Counted from the stretch's first letter, positions 28,353-39,011 are shown. The stretch is 64,000 nt of DNA from Helicobacter hepaticus ATCC 51449 (GCF_000007905.1 NC_004917.1:434001-498000); one strand, 5' to 3'. Numbers and translations: made by a program. The notes: generated by a model from the sequence alone, not told the origin.

Positions 28353-28679
28353 ATGAATAGTTTAGAATTTAATTATGTTGCATTTTATAAAGAATTTATA
28401 GAAACAGATTGTTATATGAGTCTAGAACACTTTGCAAAACTTGAGGAACTACCAATTATTAAACAAGCAGAACTTGAGGTGCAAGATATAACAGCAGATA
28501 AAATCATAGATACAACAATTCATAAAGAAGTTAATTGTAACTTTTTGGATAAAAGCATCCTTTTTGATAAAAAAGACAGAACGATAAAAGAACATATGCA
28601 AGACATTATAGAATCTAATGATAATAAAAAAGGAAAAGCATTGTGGGAAGAAATAAAAGTGACTAAAATCTTATATTAA
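28353..28679 (+). CDS. Hypothetical acidic protein upstream of the ATPase/TOPRIM pair
   Basis: A 108-residue cytoplasmic protein starting at an ATG with AAGGAG. No signal peptide, membrane segment or known motif is visible. The N-terminal 60 residues are aromatic and acidic (LEFNYVAFYKEFIETDCYM). It ends 72 nt before the ATPase gene on the same strand and may belong to the same unit, but a promoter-like AT-rich stretch separates them. Function unknown. Confidence 0.65.
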   Translation: MNSLEFNYVAFYKEFIETDCYMSLEHFAKLEELPIIKQAELEVQDITADKIIDTTIHKEVNCNFLDKSILFDKKDRTIKEHMQDIIESNDNKKGKALWEEIKVTKILY

Positions 28680-28751
28680 GAAATTTTTATATATTTCAAA
28701 TATAAGGAATTATTTTTGCTATTCTTCTAAATCAAAGTTTAGGAGTCTAAT

Positions 28752-29801
28752 GTGATAGAGAGTATAGAAGTAAAAAATTATAAAGTATTAGATTCAATAG
28801 AGGTTGAAAACCTAGCACAAATAAATATTTTTGTAGGTAAAAATAATTGCGGTAAAACCTCTTTGCTTGAGACTATATTTCTTAATTTTCAGCCAAACAA
28901 TCCTATGAATATCGTATCGGTTGTGTCTAATTTTATAAGACAAATGCAAATAAGCCACGATAATTTGGATTATTTTTTCAATCAGCTTGATATGACTAAA
29001 CCTATTAAAATCACATCATCTTATAATCAGCAAAAAATGCACTTGCAAATCACACCAAAAACAACAAATGATTTTGCTCAAATACTGCCAAATGATATAA
29101 ATATGAATATGGATAAAATCTTAGATAAAAAAACAGGTGCTTACATCACAGGTTTAAACTTTGATATACAATTTAATGGAAATCCTGCGGTAAGAAGTAG
29201 CTTTGATATTCGCGGAAACAATATTAATAATGTTATCCAAGTAGATTATCCCTCATTTTCAGGTATGATTTTTCCAAGCAATTTAATGTTTAATGCGTTA
29301 GGCATTTTAGGACGATTACGAATACTTAAAAAAGAGCAAGAATTATTAGCCCATCTCCAAATCTTTGATGAGAAGATTCAAGGGATAGAAGTAATCAATG
29401 GTGAAATAATGGTAGATTTAGCAGATATGCCTAAAAAAATTAGTCTTAATACTATGGGGGAAGGCTTAAAAAAATATCTAGCCATTTTGGCAAGTGTCAT
29501 TGTGGGAGAATATAAATACATCTGCATTGATGAAATTGAAAATGGACTTCATTTTGAATCAATGCACAAATTGCTTGAATCTGTCATTAAACTAGCTCAA
29601 AAAACCGATATACAACTCTTTGTCTCCACCCATAGCTATGAATTTTTAGAAATTCTTAATACAATCTCTAGTGAGAATCAATACGAACAAATTGCTATTT
29701 TTAACATTGCGAGAACTAAACTTAAAGGTTTGCAAACTTATAAATATGATATGAAAGATTTAGAGAATTTACTCAAAACCAAAACAGAATTTAGAGACTA
29801 A
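28752..29801 (+). CDS. AAA (OLD/ABC-type) ATPase, defence-like
   Basis: A 349-residue AAA_15/AAA_21-type ATPase. The N-terminal IESIEVKNYKVLDSIEVENL is the typical start of OLD-family ATPases. Walker A is GKNNCGKTS (residues 29-37), the signature-like region is 'LNTMGEGLKKYLAIL', Walker B is YICIDEIENGLH, and the D-loop/H-loop region LFVSTHSYEFLE follows. The start is GTG 28752 with AGGAG. One base after its stop a TOPRIM-like gene begins. Such pairs act in phage defence (two-gene OLD systems; PARIS is one type). The role here is inferred from this architecture. Confidence 0.87.
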   Translation: MIESIEVKNYKVLDSIEVENLAQINIFVGKNNCGKTSLLETIFLNFQPNNPMNIVSVVSNFIRQMQISHDNLDYFFNQLDMTKPIKITSSYNQQKMHLQITPKTTNDFAQILPNDINMNMDKILDKKTGAYITGLNFDIQFNGNPAVRSSFDIRGNNINNVIQVDYPSFSGMIFPSNLMFNALGILGRLRILKKEQELLAHLQIFDEKIQGIEVINGEIMVDLADMPKKISLNTMGEGLKKYLAILASVIVGEYKYICIDEIENGLHFESMHKLLESVIKLAQKTDIQLFVSTHSYEFLEILNTISSENQYEQIAIFNIARTKLKGLQTYKYDMKDLENLLKTKTEFRD

Positions 29802-29802
29802 A

Positions 29803-30359
29803 ATGACTTTATTTGTTGTAGAAGGCAAAAGCGATAAAGTATTTTAGCGCAATATATACACTATAAAAACCCTACATTTGAGTATAAAATCATTGAAAAT
29901 AATGGCAATGAGCTTCAAAAATCGACATTAAAAACAATTCAAAAAGAATTAGATGATAGTCATAGAGTTTGTATTATTTTTGATGCCGATTTAGATTATA
30001 ACCAAACACAACAGCATATTAAAAATAAAATCATAGAATATAAAAATAAAGTAGAAATATTTTTATTCCCAGACAATAAAAACAAAGGCAACCTTGAAAC
30101 TTTACTCTCTCATATTGCCAAACATAAAGAAATAATAGAATGTTTTGAAAAATATGTTGAATGTATAAACTCTCACTCTAAAGATTTTGCAGATAATATT
30201 TACAAAAAATCAAAAATGTATGCTTATCGTGAGGCAAGCGGTTTAGAAAAAATTATAAAATCAAACAAAAATACAATGAATGAGAATATATTTAGTCAAT
30301 ATTTTAAATTTGATTCACCTTATCTACAACCTCTTTATAGTTTTATATTTAACCTATAA
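29803..30359 (+). pseudogene. TOPRIM-like (DUF3226/DUF4435-like) partner gene, frameshifted
   Basis: ATG 29803 encodes MTLFVVEGKSDKVF, then TAG at 29845-29847. One extra base in the T4 run at 29842-29845 would restore a single frame to TAA 30357-30359, giving about 185 residues. The restored protein has the TOPRIM-like VEGKSDKVFL start (Glu7), a later VCIIFDADLDYN with the DxD pair, and NKGNLETLL. This matches the short TOPRIM nucleases paired with AAA ATPases. No function can be expected from the present frame unless slippage or frameshifting occurs. A sequencing error is also possible. Confidence 0.75.
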
Positions 30360-30451
30360 ATTCTTTAAAATTCCAAACTCCATTGTGCCGCATTAGATTC
30401 TCTAGCGTAAAGGATTTACAAACTAATGCGCAAACTCTTAAAGCAAAATGC

Positions 30452-32539
30452 CTAAAACTTCTTCTTATTTACATCACTTAAAATATCATCAGCGATTTGA
30501 TTGACATTTTGAGCAATCTCATTTGTAGTATTCGCTACACCCACATTATTATCAGTAAGAGTTTCTAGCTGGGCAATAGCCTCATTAATCTGCTCAATTC
30601 CTAAAGTCTGCTCTTTGATGGATTCGCTCATTTCGTTAATACCCTGCACCAAAACATTGACATTCGCCTCTATTTCATTGAGCGATTTACTTGTTCTCTC
30701 TGCGAGTTTTCGCACCTCATCTGCAACAACAGCAAATCCTCTTCCGTGTTCTCCTGCACGTGCAGCTTCTATTGCTGCATTAAGAGCAAGTAAGTTTGTT
30801 TGATCTGCTATATCTCTAATGATACCCACGATGTTTTTAATATCCTCTGCTTGATGCGTAACTTCACTTGTTTTATCATTAACATTTTGCATAGAGCTAG
30901 AGATTTCCTCAATAGAGGAGGCAGATTGCTGCAAAGAACTTGCTTGGGAAGAATTACCAGCTAAGAGCTTATTCATAGATTCTTGTAACTGATGTGTTTG
31001 TGTAACAAGCTCTTTAGCATAGCCGCTTGAGGAACGAAGCATTTTCTTAATCTCTTCTCCTAAAATATTCGTGGTCGTCTCTACACTACCTTGTGCATTG
31101 GGCACTTCTGTCGTAAAATCAAGGGTTTTATAAGATTCAAACACACGATGAATCTCATTCATATTGCTCCCTACCCTATGTTGCAACACATCAAGCATAG
31201 TATTAAGGACATTTTTAAGTTCTATTAATTGAGGATTATAAGGATTTTCTATAATTCTTGCTGTTAAATCTCCCTCTTCTATTGCCTTAGCCGTTTGTAT
31301 AGATTGTTCTACCGCCTTTTTATCTTGCTCTAAACCTTCTTGCACATTTTGTATATTTTGGTTGATTTCTTTTGCCATAATGCCAAATTCATCATTTGCT
31401 TTTGGAGTTAAAAACGCTGGAGGAATATCCACTTCGTGACGAATATATTTGAAAAAACCAAAGAGCAAGGCAGAAATATTTTTTAATCGCGCGACAATTT
31501 GTGTGCGGATAAAAATAAACATTACAAACATCACTATGACAATACTCGCAATATTAGCAGCTATCATTGTTATTCTAAGCTTTGAGACAGATTCGTAAAT
31601 AGAGCTTTCTGGGGCTGAAACAATAAGTGTCCATATTGATGTATCCACACTATCACCGATATGGATATTTGCCACAGCTGTGTAACTCATCTCACCTAGT
31701 GAATTAATATAACTAAATATCCCCTCAATTTGATTCTCAATCGCGTGTTTAAGCTCATTCATTGTAGGGCTTTGATTCACTTCTCGCAAATATTTACCCA
31801 AAAATTCTTTTCTCCCGTGTGCTGCAATGGTAGAATCAGTCGCATACACGCCTTTAAAATCACCTTTGTAAATAGAATTTTTTGGATCTTGAAGTATTGT
31901 TGTAATAGTTGATAAATCAATAAACACACCTAAAACACCTTGCACTATACCTTTTTTATCTATAAGAGGTTGATTTATACCCATACCAAAGTATTCTTTA
32001 CCATTAATTGTTACCCACAAAGGTCTACCCACACTAGGTTTTCCTGTGCTTAGAGCTTCTTGCACACTTGGAAAATTTGCAATTACTTCACTTGCTGGCA
32101 CAATGCGACTTTGATTTTTGCCCTCATTAATAGCCAAAACCATAAAATCACCATTAGGTAACTTATGTGTAGAATCAAGGATATTTCCACCTTTATATCT
32201 TTCATCTCTAAGATACACATAGCCAAAATTGCCCCATTCATTGCTATTAAACATATCCATAACATCATTTTGCAAAATAGCCTGTGCACCTGCTTGCACA
32301 TCGCGCATTACAAAATGCTTAGAAGCACTCACGGCAACATAGATTTCATTAAAAATCCCTCCTACCCAATTTGCTTCGCGTTTAGCTGCATTGACAAGCA
32401 TTTTATTTGCTTCATTCATTTGAATATCTTGCGAAATTTTTACGATGATTATCGTAACAGCCAACATACAAATAACCAATATGCTTGAAAAACCTAGCAT
32501 AATTTTTGCGCCAATACTTAATGAACGAAAAAAATTCAT
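30452..32539 (-). CDS. Methyl-accepting chemotaxis protein with Cache-type sensor
   Basis: About 695 residues from the ATG at 32539, which has a GGGGG-rich site upstream; an in-frame GTG/ATG-type start at 32557 is less likely. One membrane helix at about 8-32, a large periplasmic sensor with Cache features ([29 protein letters not shown]), a second helix near 325-345, a HAMP-like linker, and the signalling hairpin whose tip is [38 protein letters not shown]. Ligand unknown. An A16 tract lies between this start and the divergent gene, within the likely promoter. The C-terminus lacks a CheR-binding pentapeptide that I can recognise. Confidence 0.93.
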   Translation of the reverse strand: MNFFRSLSIGAKIMLGFSSILVICMLAVTIIIVKISQDIQMNEANKMLVNAAKREANWVGGIFNEIYVAVSASKHFVMRDVQAGAQAILQNDVMDMFNSNEWGNFGYVYLRDERYKGGNILDSTHKLPNGDFMVLAINEGKNQSRIVPASEVIANFPSVQEALSTGKPSVGRPLWVTINGKEYFGMGINQPLIDKKGIVQGVLGVFIDLSTITTILQDPKNSIYKGDFKGVYATDSTIAAHGRKEFLGKYLREVNQSPTMNELKHAIENQIEGIFSYINSLGEMSYTAVANIHIGDSVDTSIWTLIVSAPESSIYESVSKLRITMIAANIASIVIVMFVMFIFIRTQIVARLKNISALLFGFFKYIRHEVDIPPAFLTPKANDEFGIMAKEINQNIQNVQEGLEQDKKAVEQSIQTAKAIEEGDLTARIIENPYNPQLIELKNVLNTMLDVLQHRVGSNMNEIHRVFESYKTLDFTTEVPNAQGSVETTTNILGEEIKKMLRSSSGYAKELVTQTHQLQESMNKLLAGNSSQASSLQQSASSIEEISSSMQNVNDKTSEVTHQAEDIKNIVGIIRDIADQTNLLALNAAIEAARAGEHGRGFAVVADEVRKLAERTSKSLNEIEANVNVLVQGINEMSESIKEQTLGIEQINEAIAQLETLTDNNVGVANTTNEIAQNVNQIADDILSDVNKKKF
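30699..30814. repeat. 116-bp segment identical to 59384-59499
   Basis: Within the hairpin-tip coding region of this chemoreceptor gene, the nucleotide sequence is identical, without a mismatch by eye, to the corresponding part of the chemoreceptor gene at 59011-60609. Flanks diverge at once on both sides. Confidence 0.9.
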
Positions 32540-32607
32540 TTTGCCCCCTTTAACCAAACCTAATAAAGATAAAGTAAATATTAAAAAAATCTGAATGAAA
32601 ATATATC

Positions 32608-32623
32608 AAAAAAAAAAAAAAAA
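32608..32623. repeat. Poly-A/T tract (A16) in a divergent promoter region
   Basis: Sixteen A residues lie 68 bases upstream of the chemoreceptor ATG (minus strand) and 86 bases upstream of the plus-strand ATPase gene. Length changes here would alter promoter spacing, a known way of phase-varying expression in Helicobacter. Confidence 0.9.
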
Positions 32624-32709
32624 CGACACTTAAAGATAACTCAATTTATTCATTTTGTGTTTTGCATTAAGCCTAGCTATAATGATATAATCTTTTACAA
32701 AGGCAAAGT

Positions 32710-33774
32710 ATGCAAGATTTATCCAAATCTTACCTTGAACGCGTAGTGGGCATATTACCTCGCCGATATGGGCTCAATAAACAGAGAATCTTTTTATATG
32801 GCGCACCCGGCGTGGGTAAAAGTTCATTAGCATTTTTTCATAGTATGTATTACAAAAAGACACTTTATATAAACTGCGCTGATTGCCGCACAAATATAGA
32901 ATCTGCTAATGCGCTTATTCTCAAATCCTACCTTGAGCGTAATCTTGAGCTTCTCATCATAGATAATTTTACGCCTGCGCTCTCTCTACCTAATCTTAAT
33001 CATATTATCCTTATTGCCCCCTCAATGACACATTGCCCAAAAGATTTCAAACACAAGCATATCCGAGCTTTGAGTTTTGAAGAATATGTGAGCTTTGATA
33101 ATAAAAATATTTCTATTACAAATCTCTTTAATCTTTTCCTCAAAGAAGGTAATCTCCCTGAAATCCAACGACTTCAACCAAGTTACAAAATCACTCGCAA
33201 ACAAGAGATTCTAAAACTTGCACTTGCTAATGATTTTGCTCTATTTTGCTCCCTCCTATCTATGCAAGGACAAAAACTCACTATAAACCACATCTACACA
33301 CTTTTAAAAAAATCTCATAAAATCTCCAAAGATAAAATCTATCCGTGGCTTACACACCTTGAAGCGTGCGGTATTATCTATCTTATCCCACATATTAAAA
33401 ATGCAAATAAAAAATTATATTTTTATGATTTCACTTTGCCACTTTGCGTGCAAAGCCCAAAAAATCTCATTGCGATTTTAGAAAATATGCTGCTTTTAGA
33501 GATTCTTAAACTATGTGAGCAATATGAAAAAAGCGAACAAATATATTATGGCGATTTAGGGGAATTTGTATGCGAAATCGGTGTGTTTTTGTTTTTGCCC
33601 TTTAGCAACTTAGAAAATATAGAATCTAAACTCTCAAAACTCACTTTCATTTACAATCATATCTATATTATCACCCTAAACTTTGAGGGCAAAGGAAAAT
33701 GTAGCTTTAATAAGAATACGCTAGAATGGGAGGCGATAAGTTTTATTAACTTCGCCCTTGAGTGGGAAATATAA
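32710..33774 (+). CDS. ATP-binding protein, AAA_14/DUF4143-like
   Basis: A 354-residue P-loop protein. Walker A is YGAPGVGKSS at about residues 36-45, and the Walker B is LELLIIDNF at about 80-88. The middle 'FEEYVSFDN...NLFNLFLKEGNLPEI' and the C-terminal DUF4143-like part (KLYFYDFTLPLCV...) fit the AAA_14/DUF4143 group, here somewhat divergent. Role unknown. The gene has its own start with AAGG-type site and lies divergent from the chemoreceptor. It converges on purH, ten bases apart. Confidence 0.82.
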   Translation: MQDLSKSYLERVVGILPRRYGLNKQRIFLYGAPGVGKSSLAFFHSMYYKKTLYINCADCRTNIESANALILKSYLERNLELLIIDNFTPALSLPNLNHIILIAPSMTHCPKDFKHKHIRALSFEEYVSFDNKNISITNLFNLFLKEGNLPEIQRLQPSYKITRKQEILKLALANDFALFCSLLSMQGQKLTINHIYTLLKKSHKISKDKIYPWLTHLEACGIIYLIPHIKNANKKLYFYDFTLPLCVQSPKNLIAILENMLLLEILKLCEQYEKSEQIYYGDLGEFVCEIGVFLFLPFSNLENIESKLSKLTFIYNHIYIITLNFEGKGKCSFNKNTLEWEAISFINFALEWEI

Positions 33775-33784
33775 ATTTGCAAAT

Positions 33785-35320
33785 CTAGTGTAGAAAATGC
33801 CTTGTATGTGTGAAATACATCGCTATGTTGTATTCATTACACGCTTGTATCACTTCATCATCACGAATACTCCCACCGGGCTGAATAATAGCGCTTACAC
33901 CGGCTTGATGAAGCATATCTACACTATCACGGAATGGAAAAAATGCCTCTGAAGCGCATACACAGCCATTTAAATCAAGATTCATATCTTTTGCTTTTGC
34001 AAGAGCTGCCCTTGAAGCATCAACGCGACTTGTCATACCCATACCAATGCCTACAAGTGAGCCATCTTTGACATAGGCTACACAATTTGATTTTGTAAGT
34101 GCAGCAATAATATAGGCGATTTTTAAATCTTGCTTTTGACTTTTACTTGCAGCAACTTCGCTTACAAGCGTGGCATTATCTATTTCCTCACTTAAGACAT
34201 TGTCGCTCTCTTGGAAAAGCACTCCTCCTTGTATATGCTTAAAGTCATAGTTATCATTTGGGAGCGATAAATAAGAAGTCTTTTGCGTAAAGATTTTCAT
34301 ACGCTTTTTCCCTTCAAAAAGCGCAAGTGCCTCATCTGTAATATCTCCAGCCACAAGCACCTCAACAAAAATTTTATTCATCTCTTGGGCTAAAGGCAAA
34401 TCCACAATGCCATTTACCGCTACCACACCACCATATGCACTCACGCTATCACACGCAAGTGCGTGAATATAAGAATCTAAAAGCGAATCTTTAAGTGCAA
34501 AACCACAAGGATTGCCGTGCTTGATGATACTCACTGCCTTCGCATCTTTACCAAAACTTATAGAGAGTTTCATTGCAGCGTTTATATCTGCAAGGTTATT
34601 AAAGCTTGGCTCACCTTTTTTTATCTCAAAATGTTCTTTCCAAAAACTCCCAAACTCATAAAGTGCACCTTTTTGATGTGGATTCTCACCATATCGTGTT
34701 TGTAGCACTCTTTCGCCTACAATAAACACCTTTTCCCCAAAACCATTATTAAAGCATTTATTCATATATTGAGCTATCATTGCATCATAACTTGCTGTGT
34801 GTGAAAAAGCTTTTATCATCATTTTTTGACGCAATTCAAGCGTATTATTGCCTGCGCGTAAAGATTCTATCACGCTTTTATAATCATTTTTATCAGTAAT
34901 AATAAGCACACTCGCAAAGTTTTTCGCTGCAGAGCGCACCATTGCGGGACCACCAATATCAATATTTTCAATAATCTCCTCAAAGTCATCTGTGTGCTCT
35001 ATGGTTTGCTTAAAAGGATAAAGATTCACACATACAATATCAATCGCACTAATACCTTTTTGTTGTGCTATGCCCACATCGCTTTGATTATCGCGCCGAT
35101 AAAGTATCCCGCCGTGAATCTTAGGGTGCAAAGTCTTCACGCGTCCATCAAACATTTCCTCACTTTGTGTATATTCTCCTACGTCAATAGCTGCAATGTG
35201 AGATTGCTTCAAAAGCTTAAGTGTGCCACCTGTGCTTAGAATCTTATATCCTAATCGTGTTAAATCCTGCGCAAATTCTACAATACCTTCTTTATCGCTT
35301 ACACTTAATAGTGCATACAT
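33785..35320 (-). CDS. purH: Bifunctional AICAR formyltransferase / IMP cyclohydrolase
   Basis: A 511-residue enzyme for the last two steps of IMP synthesis. The N-terminal IMP cyclohydrolase domain begins [17 protein letters not shown]. The formyltransferase part shows KHGNPCGFA, with the catalytic Lys-His pair, and the C-terminal [12 protein letters not shown]. The length and domain order are standard. It stands alone, divergent from the exonuclease gene at 35382. Confidence 0.97.
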   Translation of the reverse strand: MYALLSVSDKEGIVEFAQDLTRLGYKILSTGGTLKLLKQSHIAAIDVGEYTQSEEMFDGRVKTLHPKIHGGILYRRDNQSDVGIAQQKGISAIDIVCVNLYPFKQTIEHTDDFEEIIENIDIGGPAMVRSAAKNFASVLIITDKNDYKSVIESLRAGNNTLELRQKMMIKAFSHTASYDAMIAQYMNKCFNNGFGEKVFIVGERVLQTRYGENPHQKGALYEFGSFWKEHFEIKKGEPSFNNLADINAAMKLSISFGKDAKAVSIIKHGNPCGFALKDSLLDSYIHALACDSVSAYGGVVAVNGIVDLPLAQEMNKIFVEVLVAGDITDEALALFEGKKRMKIFTQKTSYLSLPNDNYDFKHIQGGVLFQESDNVLSEEIDNATLVSEVAASKSQKQDLKIAYIIAALTKSNCVAYVKDGSLVGIGMGMTSRVDASRAALAKAKDMNLDLNGCVCASEAFFPFRDSVDMLHQAGVSAIIQPGGSIRDDEVIQACNEYNIAMYFTHTRHFLH

Positions 35321-35381
35321 ATCTGTCCTTGTTAGTAAATTTTGGTAATATTGTAGCCATATTTTTTAAGAAGGCAATAAA

Positions 35382-36260
35382 ATGATATGTGTCTTTGATT
35401 GTGAAACAATCCCAGATTTTGACTTGCTTCAAACTACCTTTGGTTATGAGGGCGAACCTTTGCAAATCGCACAAAGTGCCTTTAAAGAACAATTTGACAA
35501 AAGCGGGAGTGAGTTTCTCCCTCTATGCTTTCATCGTATAATAAGCATAAGCAGTGTGGTATGCGATGACTTTGGGCATTTCCGCAAAGTAGGGCACTTT
35601 GGGCAGGGATTTTTAGATTTGATACAAGAGGGCACAGATTGTCTCTCAAAAGATTTCTTAGATACTTTAGAATCTACACTTTTAAATGAATTTTGGCAGT
35701 TTTTTAATAAAAATAATCCAAAGCTTGTAAGCTTTAATGGACGAGGTTTTGATTTGCCTGTTCTTGCTCTTCGCTCTATGCGCTACAATATCAGTGCATA
35801 CGCATATTTTGAGCAAAATAATCCTGCGCATAATAAAACCAAATGGGACAATTATCGCCAACGATATAGTGAGATTTTCCACACAGACTTATTTGATAGC
35901 TTAGGGCAATTTGGTGCAGTGCGCGCACTCAATCTCAACACGCTCTGTCGTATGCTTGATATGGTTGGCAAATATGATATGAGCGGTGAGCAAGTCTATC
36001 AAACTTATCTTGGTGGAGAAAATACTTTAGAAACCAAAAAAGCTGCACTTGGAACAATTAATCATTACTGCCATAGTGATGTGCTTAATACTTATTGGCT
36101 CTATTTAAAATATGAGCTGCTTAAGGGCACTTTATTAGAAAATGACTATTATGCTCTACTTGTGGAGTTTTGCGAGAAACTCCCTAAAGACAAGCCTTAT
36201 TCAGATATTTTTACACATACGCTTAAAAAGCATATAGAATCCTATAAAGTAGATTCTTAA
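35382..36260 (+). CDS. PolB-like 3'-5' exonuclease (RNase H fold)
   Basis: A 292-residue DEDD-type exonuclease. Motif I is FDCETIPD (residues 4-11), motif II is SFNGRGFDLPVL at about 118-129, and motif III is HYCHSDVLNTY at about 228-238. These match the predicted PolB-like 3'-5' exonuclease family. It probably trims DNA or RNA 3' ends; the substrate is unknown. It starts 61 bases from the divergent purH and is followed by a small gene and hisH. Confidence 0.88.
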   Translation: MICVFDCETIPDFDLLQTTFGYEGEPLQIAQSAFKEQFDKSGSEFLPLCFHRIISISSVVCDDFGHFRKVGHFGQGFLDLIQEGTDCLSKDFLDTLESTLLNEFWQFFNKNNPKLVSFNGRGFDLPVLALRSMRYNISAYAYFEQNNPAHNKTKWDNYRQRYSEIFHTDLFDSLGQFGAVRALNLNTLCRMLDMVGKYDMSGEQVYQTYLGGENTLETKKAALGTINHYCHSDVLNTYWLYLKYELLKGTLLENDYYALLVEFCEKLPKDKPYSDIFTHTLKKHIESYKVDS

Positions 36261-36272
36261 AAAAGGAAAGTA

Positions 36273-36506
36273 ATGAATACACCTTATATTACCAAAAATG
36301 GCGAAATCACTACCAAAGCCCAACTTATCTCCGAGATAGAGCAACTTCTTAATATAATTCCTGCTTCGCATACCACACTTTCTCCTGCAGTTATGGATAC
36401 TCTCTCTTGTGTAGATTTAGAAAATGTGCGTGATAATCTCTTACAAAAAAGCAATGATGTAATTGCACAAAATAAACAATGGCTTTTAGGACTTGTCAAT
36501 GAGTAA
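36273..36506 (+). CDS. Hypothetical 77-residue protein
   Basis: A small soluble, helical protein with no signal peptide or known motif (ITTKAQLISEIEQLLNIIPASH...). The ATG is preceded by AAAGGAAAG. It begins 12 bases after the exonuclease and overlaps hisH by eight bases, so all three are probably one transcript. Function unknown. Confidence 0.72.
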   Translation: MNTPYITKNGEITTKAQLISEIEQLLNIIPASHTTLSPAVMDTLSCVDLENVRDNLLQKSNDVIAQNKQWLLGLVNE

Positions 36507-37152
36507 GCTTCGTGTTGGTATTATTAATTATGGTGTAGGGAATCTCGGCAGTGTGCAAAATGCTTTTGCTTTTATACAAACACATTTTAGCGATGTATTA
36601 CCACACACACTTGAAATAAAGGTAGAATCTCACCCTGAAAGGCTACAAGATTACGATAAACTCTTATTGCCGGGTGTTGGAGCATTTGGCAATGCAATGA
36701 CACATTTAAAAAACACTCATTTAGATGAGGCTATCAGAGAATTTGTCCAAAGCGGCAAATTCTTAATTGGGATTTGTTTAGGTATGCAACTGCTTTTTGA
36801 GCAAAGTGAAGAATTTGGCAATCACAAAGGATTAGGACTTATTGAGGGCAAAGTAGTAGGATTTGAACATATTGCACCACTAAAAGTGCCACATATTGGG
36901 TGGAATAGCTGTAATTTTACTCCTGAAGGCAAACATTCAAAGCTTTTTAGGGGTATTGCTGATGGAAGCTTTTTTTATTTCGTGCATAGCTTTCATATTC
37001 AAACACAACCTCAATTTATCCTTGCTCAATGCACCTATGGCTATCCTTTTGGTGCGATTGTCCATAAAGATAATCTTTTTGCCATACAAGCTCACCCCGA
37101 AAAAAGCCATAACGTAGGTTTAAGGCTTCTTGCAAATTTCCTTACCTTATGA
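36499..37152 (+). CDS. hisH: Glutamine amidotransferase HisH (IGP synthase subunit)
   Basis: A class I glutaminase that supplies ammonia to HisF in histidine synthesis. The nucleophile is the Cys of GICLGMQLLFE, and the His-x-Glu of AHPEKS completes the triad. PGVGAFGNAM and PHIGWNS are HisH signatures. ATG 36499 has AGGA seven bases upstream and gives 217 residues. It is isolated from any hisF or other his gene in this window. HisH-like proteins also serve in flagellin-sugar (pseudaminic/legionaminic) synthesis in Campylobacterota, so the histidine role is likely but not certain. Confidence 0.9.
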   Translation: MSKLRVGIINYGVGNLGSVQNAFAFIQTHFSDVLPHTLEIKVESHPERLQDYDKLLLPGVGAFGNAMTHLKNTHLDEAIREFVQSGKFLIGICLGMQLLFEQSEEFGNHKGLGLIEGKVVGFEHIAPLKVPHIGWNSCNFTPEGKHSKLFRGIADGSFFYFVHSFHIQTQPQFILAQCTYGYPFGAIVHKDNLFAIQAHPEKSHNVGLRLLANFLTL

Positions 37153-37234
37153 AACATTGCTTTTCCATTTACCTAGTTGTTGTTTTAGTTAATTATAGTA
37201 ATGGAAAATTTTTATTATTTGTAAGGAGAAAAAT

Positions 37235-38170
37235 ATGATTGATTTAGCAATTATCGGTGGTGGTCCAGCTGGACTAAGTGCAGGTTTATACGCAACAAGA
37301 GGCGGTATTAAAAATGTAGTGCTTTTTGAAAAAGGTATGCCCGGCGGACAGATTACAGGAAGTAGTGAAATAGAAAATTATCCGGGTGTAAAAGATATTG
37401 TAAGTGGTATGGAGTTTATGGAGCCTTGGCAAGAGCAATGCTTTCGCTTTGGATTAACTCATAAAATGAGTGAAGTCAGCCAAATCACAAAGAAAAATGA
37501 TATTTTTTACATTCATCAAACCGATGGAAGTATTGATGAAGCAAAAGCAGTAATTTTTTGCGCTGGTGGTAGCCCAAAAAGAGCAAATCTTAAGGGAGAA
37601 GATGAGTTTTGGGGTAGAGGTATAAGCACTTGTGCTACTTGTGATGGATTTTTTTACAAAGACCAAGAGGTTATTGTGCTCGGCGGCGGTGATACAGCTC
37701 TTGAAGAAGCAGTATATCTTAGTCGGATTTGCTCTAAAGTGCATTTGGTGCATAGAAGAAATGAGTTCCGCGCTGCGCCCAGCACAATTGAACACGTAAA
37801 GAAAAATGATAAGATTCACATTGTTACTCCCGCAGTTGTTGAGGAAATCAAAGGCGATAAATCGGGTGTAACGAGTGTGCTGATTAAACATACAGATTCA
37901 AATACAAATGAGGAAATCCCTGTTATGGGAATCTTTATTTTTGTAGGTTATAATGTCAATACAGCTACGCTCAAACAAGATGATGGCTCAATGCTTTGTG
38001 AATGCGATGAATATGGCAGTATCAAGGTAGATTTATCAATGAAAACAAGTGTAGAAGGTCTTTTTGCAGCTGGAGATGTCCGCACTCTTGCTCCCAAACA
38101 AGTTGTATGCGCAGCTGGAGATGGTGCAACTGCGGCATTACAAGCTATTGCATATTTAGAACATAAGTAA
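37235..38170 (+). CDS. trxB: Thioredoxin reductase
   Basis: A 311-residue FAD/NADPH flavoenzyme that reduces thioredoxin. The FAD site is [15 protein letters not shown] at residues 6-20, the redox pair is Cys133/Cys136 in CATCDG, the NADPH site is [12 protein letters not shown], and the second FAD site is FAAGDVR. It has a strong AAGGAG site and its own leader region. Confidence 0.96.
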   Translation: MIDLAIIGGGPAGLSAGLYATRGGIKNVVLFEKGMPGGQITGSSEIENYPGVKDIVSGMEFMEPWQEQCFRFGLTHKMSEVSQITKKNDIFYIHQTDGSIDEAKAVIFCAGGSPKRANLKGEDEFWGRGISTCATCDGFFYKDQEVIVLGGGDTALEEAVYLSRICSKVHLVHRRNEFRAAPSTIEHVKKNDKIHIVTPAVVEEIKGDKSGVTSVLIKHTDSNTNEEIPVMGIFIFVGYNVNTATLKQDDGSMLCECDEYGSIKVDLSMKTSVEGLFAAGDVRTLAPKQVVCAAGDGATAALQAIAYLEHK

Positions 38171-38212
38171 TATTATATATTTTATAGAATCTATTACATT
38201 TAAGGAGAATAT

Positions 38213-38980
38213 ATGCTAAAAGTAGGGATTTTTGGCGCTACGGGACGCGTAGGAAAGCTACTTATTGAAGAAATACTTAATCACACTCACTTCAATCTCT
38301 CAAGTGTATATGTGCGCAATGAATTACAATATTCGCTTCCCTCAAGCACAATGGTAACAAAAGACTTTGAAATATTTTTACAAGCAAGCGATGTGATTAT
38401 TGATTTCTCTTCACCCGAAGCGACAAAAGCACTTCTTGAAGTCGCTCTCTCTTATCCAAAACCGCTTGTTATAGGCACAACAGGTTTAGATAATGACATA
38501 CAACATCTCCTTGAAAATGCCTCACATACAATGCCTATACTCTATGCAACAAATATGAGTAAAGGGGTAGCAATGCTCAATAAAATTGGCGCATTAGTGG
38601 CTGCAACATTAAAAGAAAGTGATATAGAAATCTGCGAGATTCATCATCGCTACAAAAAAGATGCGCCTTCTGGGACTGCCCTTACTCTTGCTCAAAGCTG
38701 TGCGAAAGCAAGGAATCTCAAATTGAGCGATGTGCGCATAAGCGGACGCAATGGAAATATTGGTGAAAGAAATTCTAACGAAATTGGCGTAATGAGCCTA
38801 CGCGGAGGTGATGTTGCTGGAAGACATACAATTGGATTCTATCTTGATGGTGAATATTTAGAGCTTACTCATAATGCTACTTCTCGCCTTACTTTTGCTA
38901 AGGGTGCACTTGATATGGCAAAATGGATTGTAACACAAAAAAATGGGCTTTATAGTATTGAGGATGCACTTGAGATTTAA
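38213..38980 (+). CDS. dapB: 4-hydroxy-tetrahydrodipicolinate reductase
   Basis: A 255-residue enzyme of the lysine and diaminopimelate pathway, which feeds peptidoglycan synthesis. The nucleotide-binding motif is GIFGATGRVGK at residues 5-15. The catalytic block EIHHRYKKDAPSG contains His144, His145 and Lys148. It is full length and follows trxB by 42 bases with an AAGGAG site. Confidence 0.96.
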   Translation: MLKVGIFGATGRVGKLLIEEILNHTHFNLSSVYVRNELQYSLPSSTMVTKDFEIFLQASDVIIDFSSPEATKALLEVALSYPKPLVIGTTGLDNDIQHLLENASHTMPILYATNMSKGVAMLNKIGALVAATLKESDIEICEIHHRYKKDAPSGTALTLAQSCAKARNLKLSDVRISGRNGNIGERNSNEIGVMSLRGGDVAGRHTIGFYLDGEYLELTHNATSRLTFAKGALDMAKWIVTQKNGLYSIEDALEI

Positions 38981-39011
38981 GCTTTAAATTTGCTTGTTGG
39001 TTTTGTTACTA

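Noticed and set aside
37454-37891. 145-residue antisense frame within trxB
   Set aside because: It lies over conserved TrxB motifs and has no independent support.
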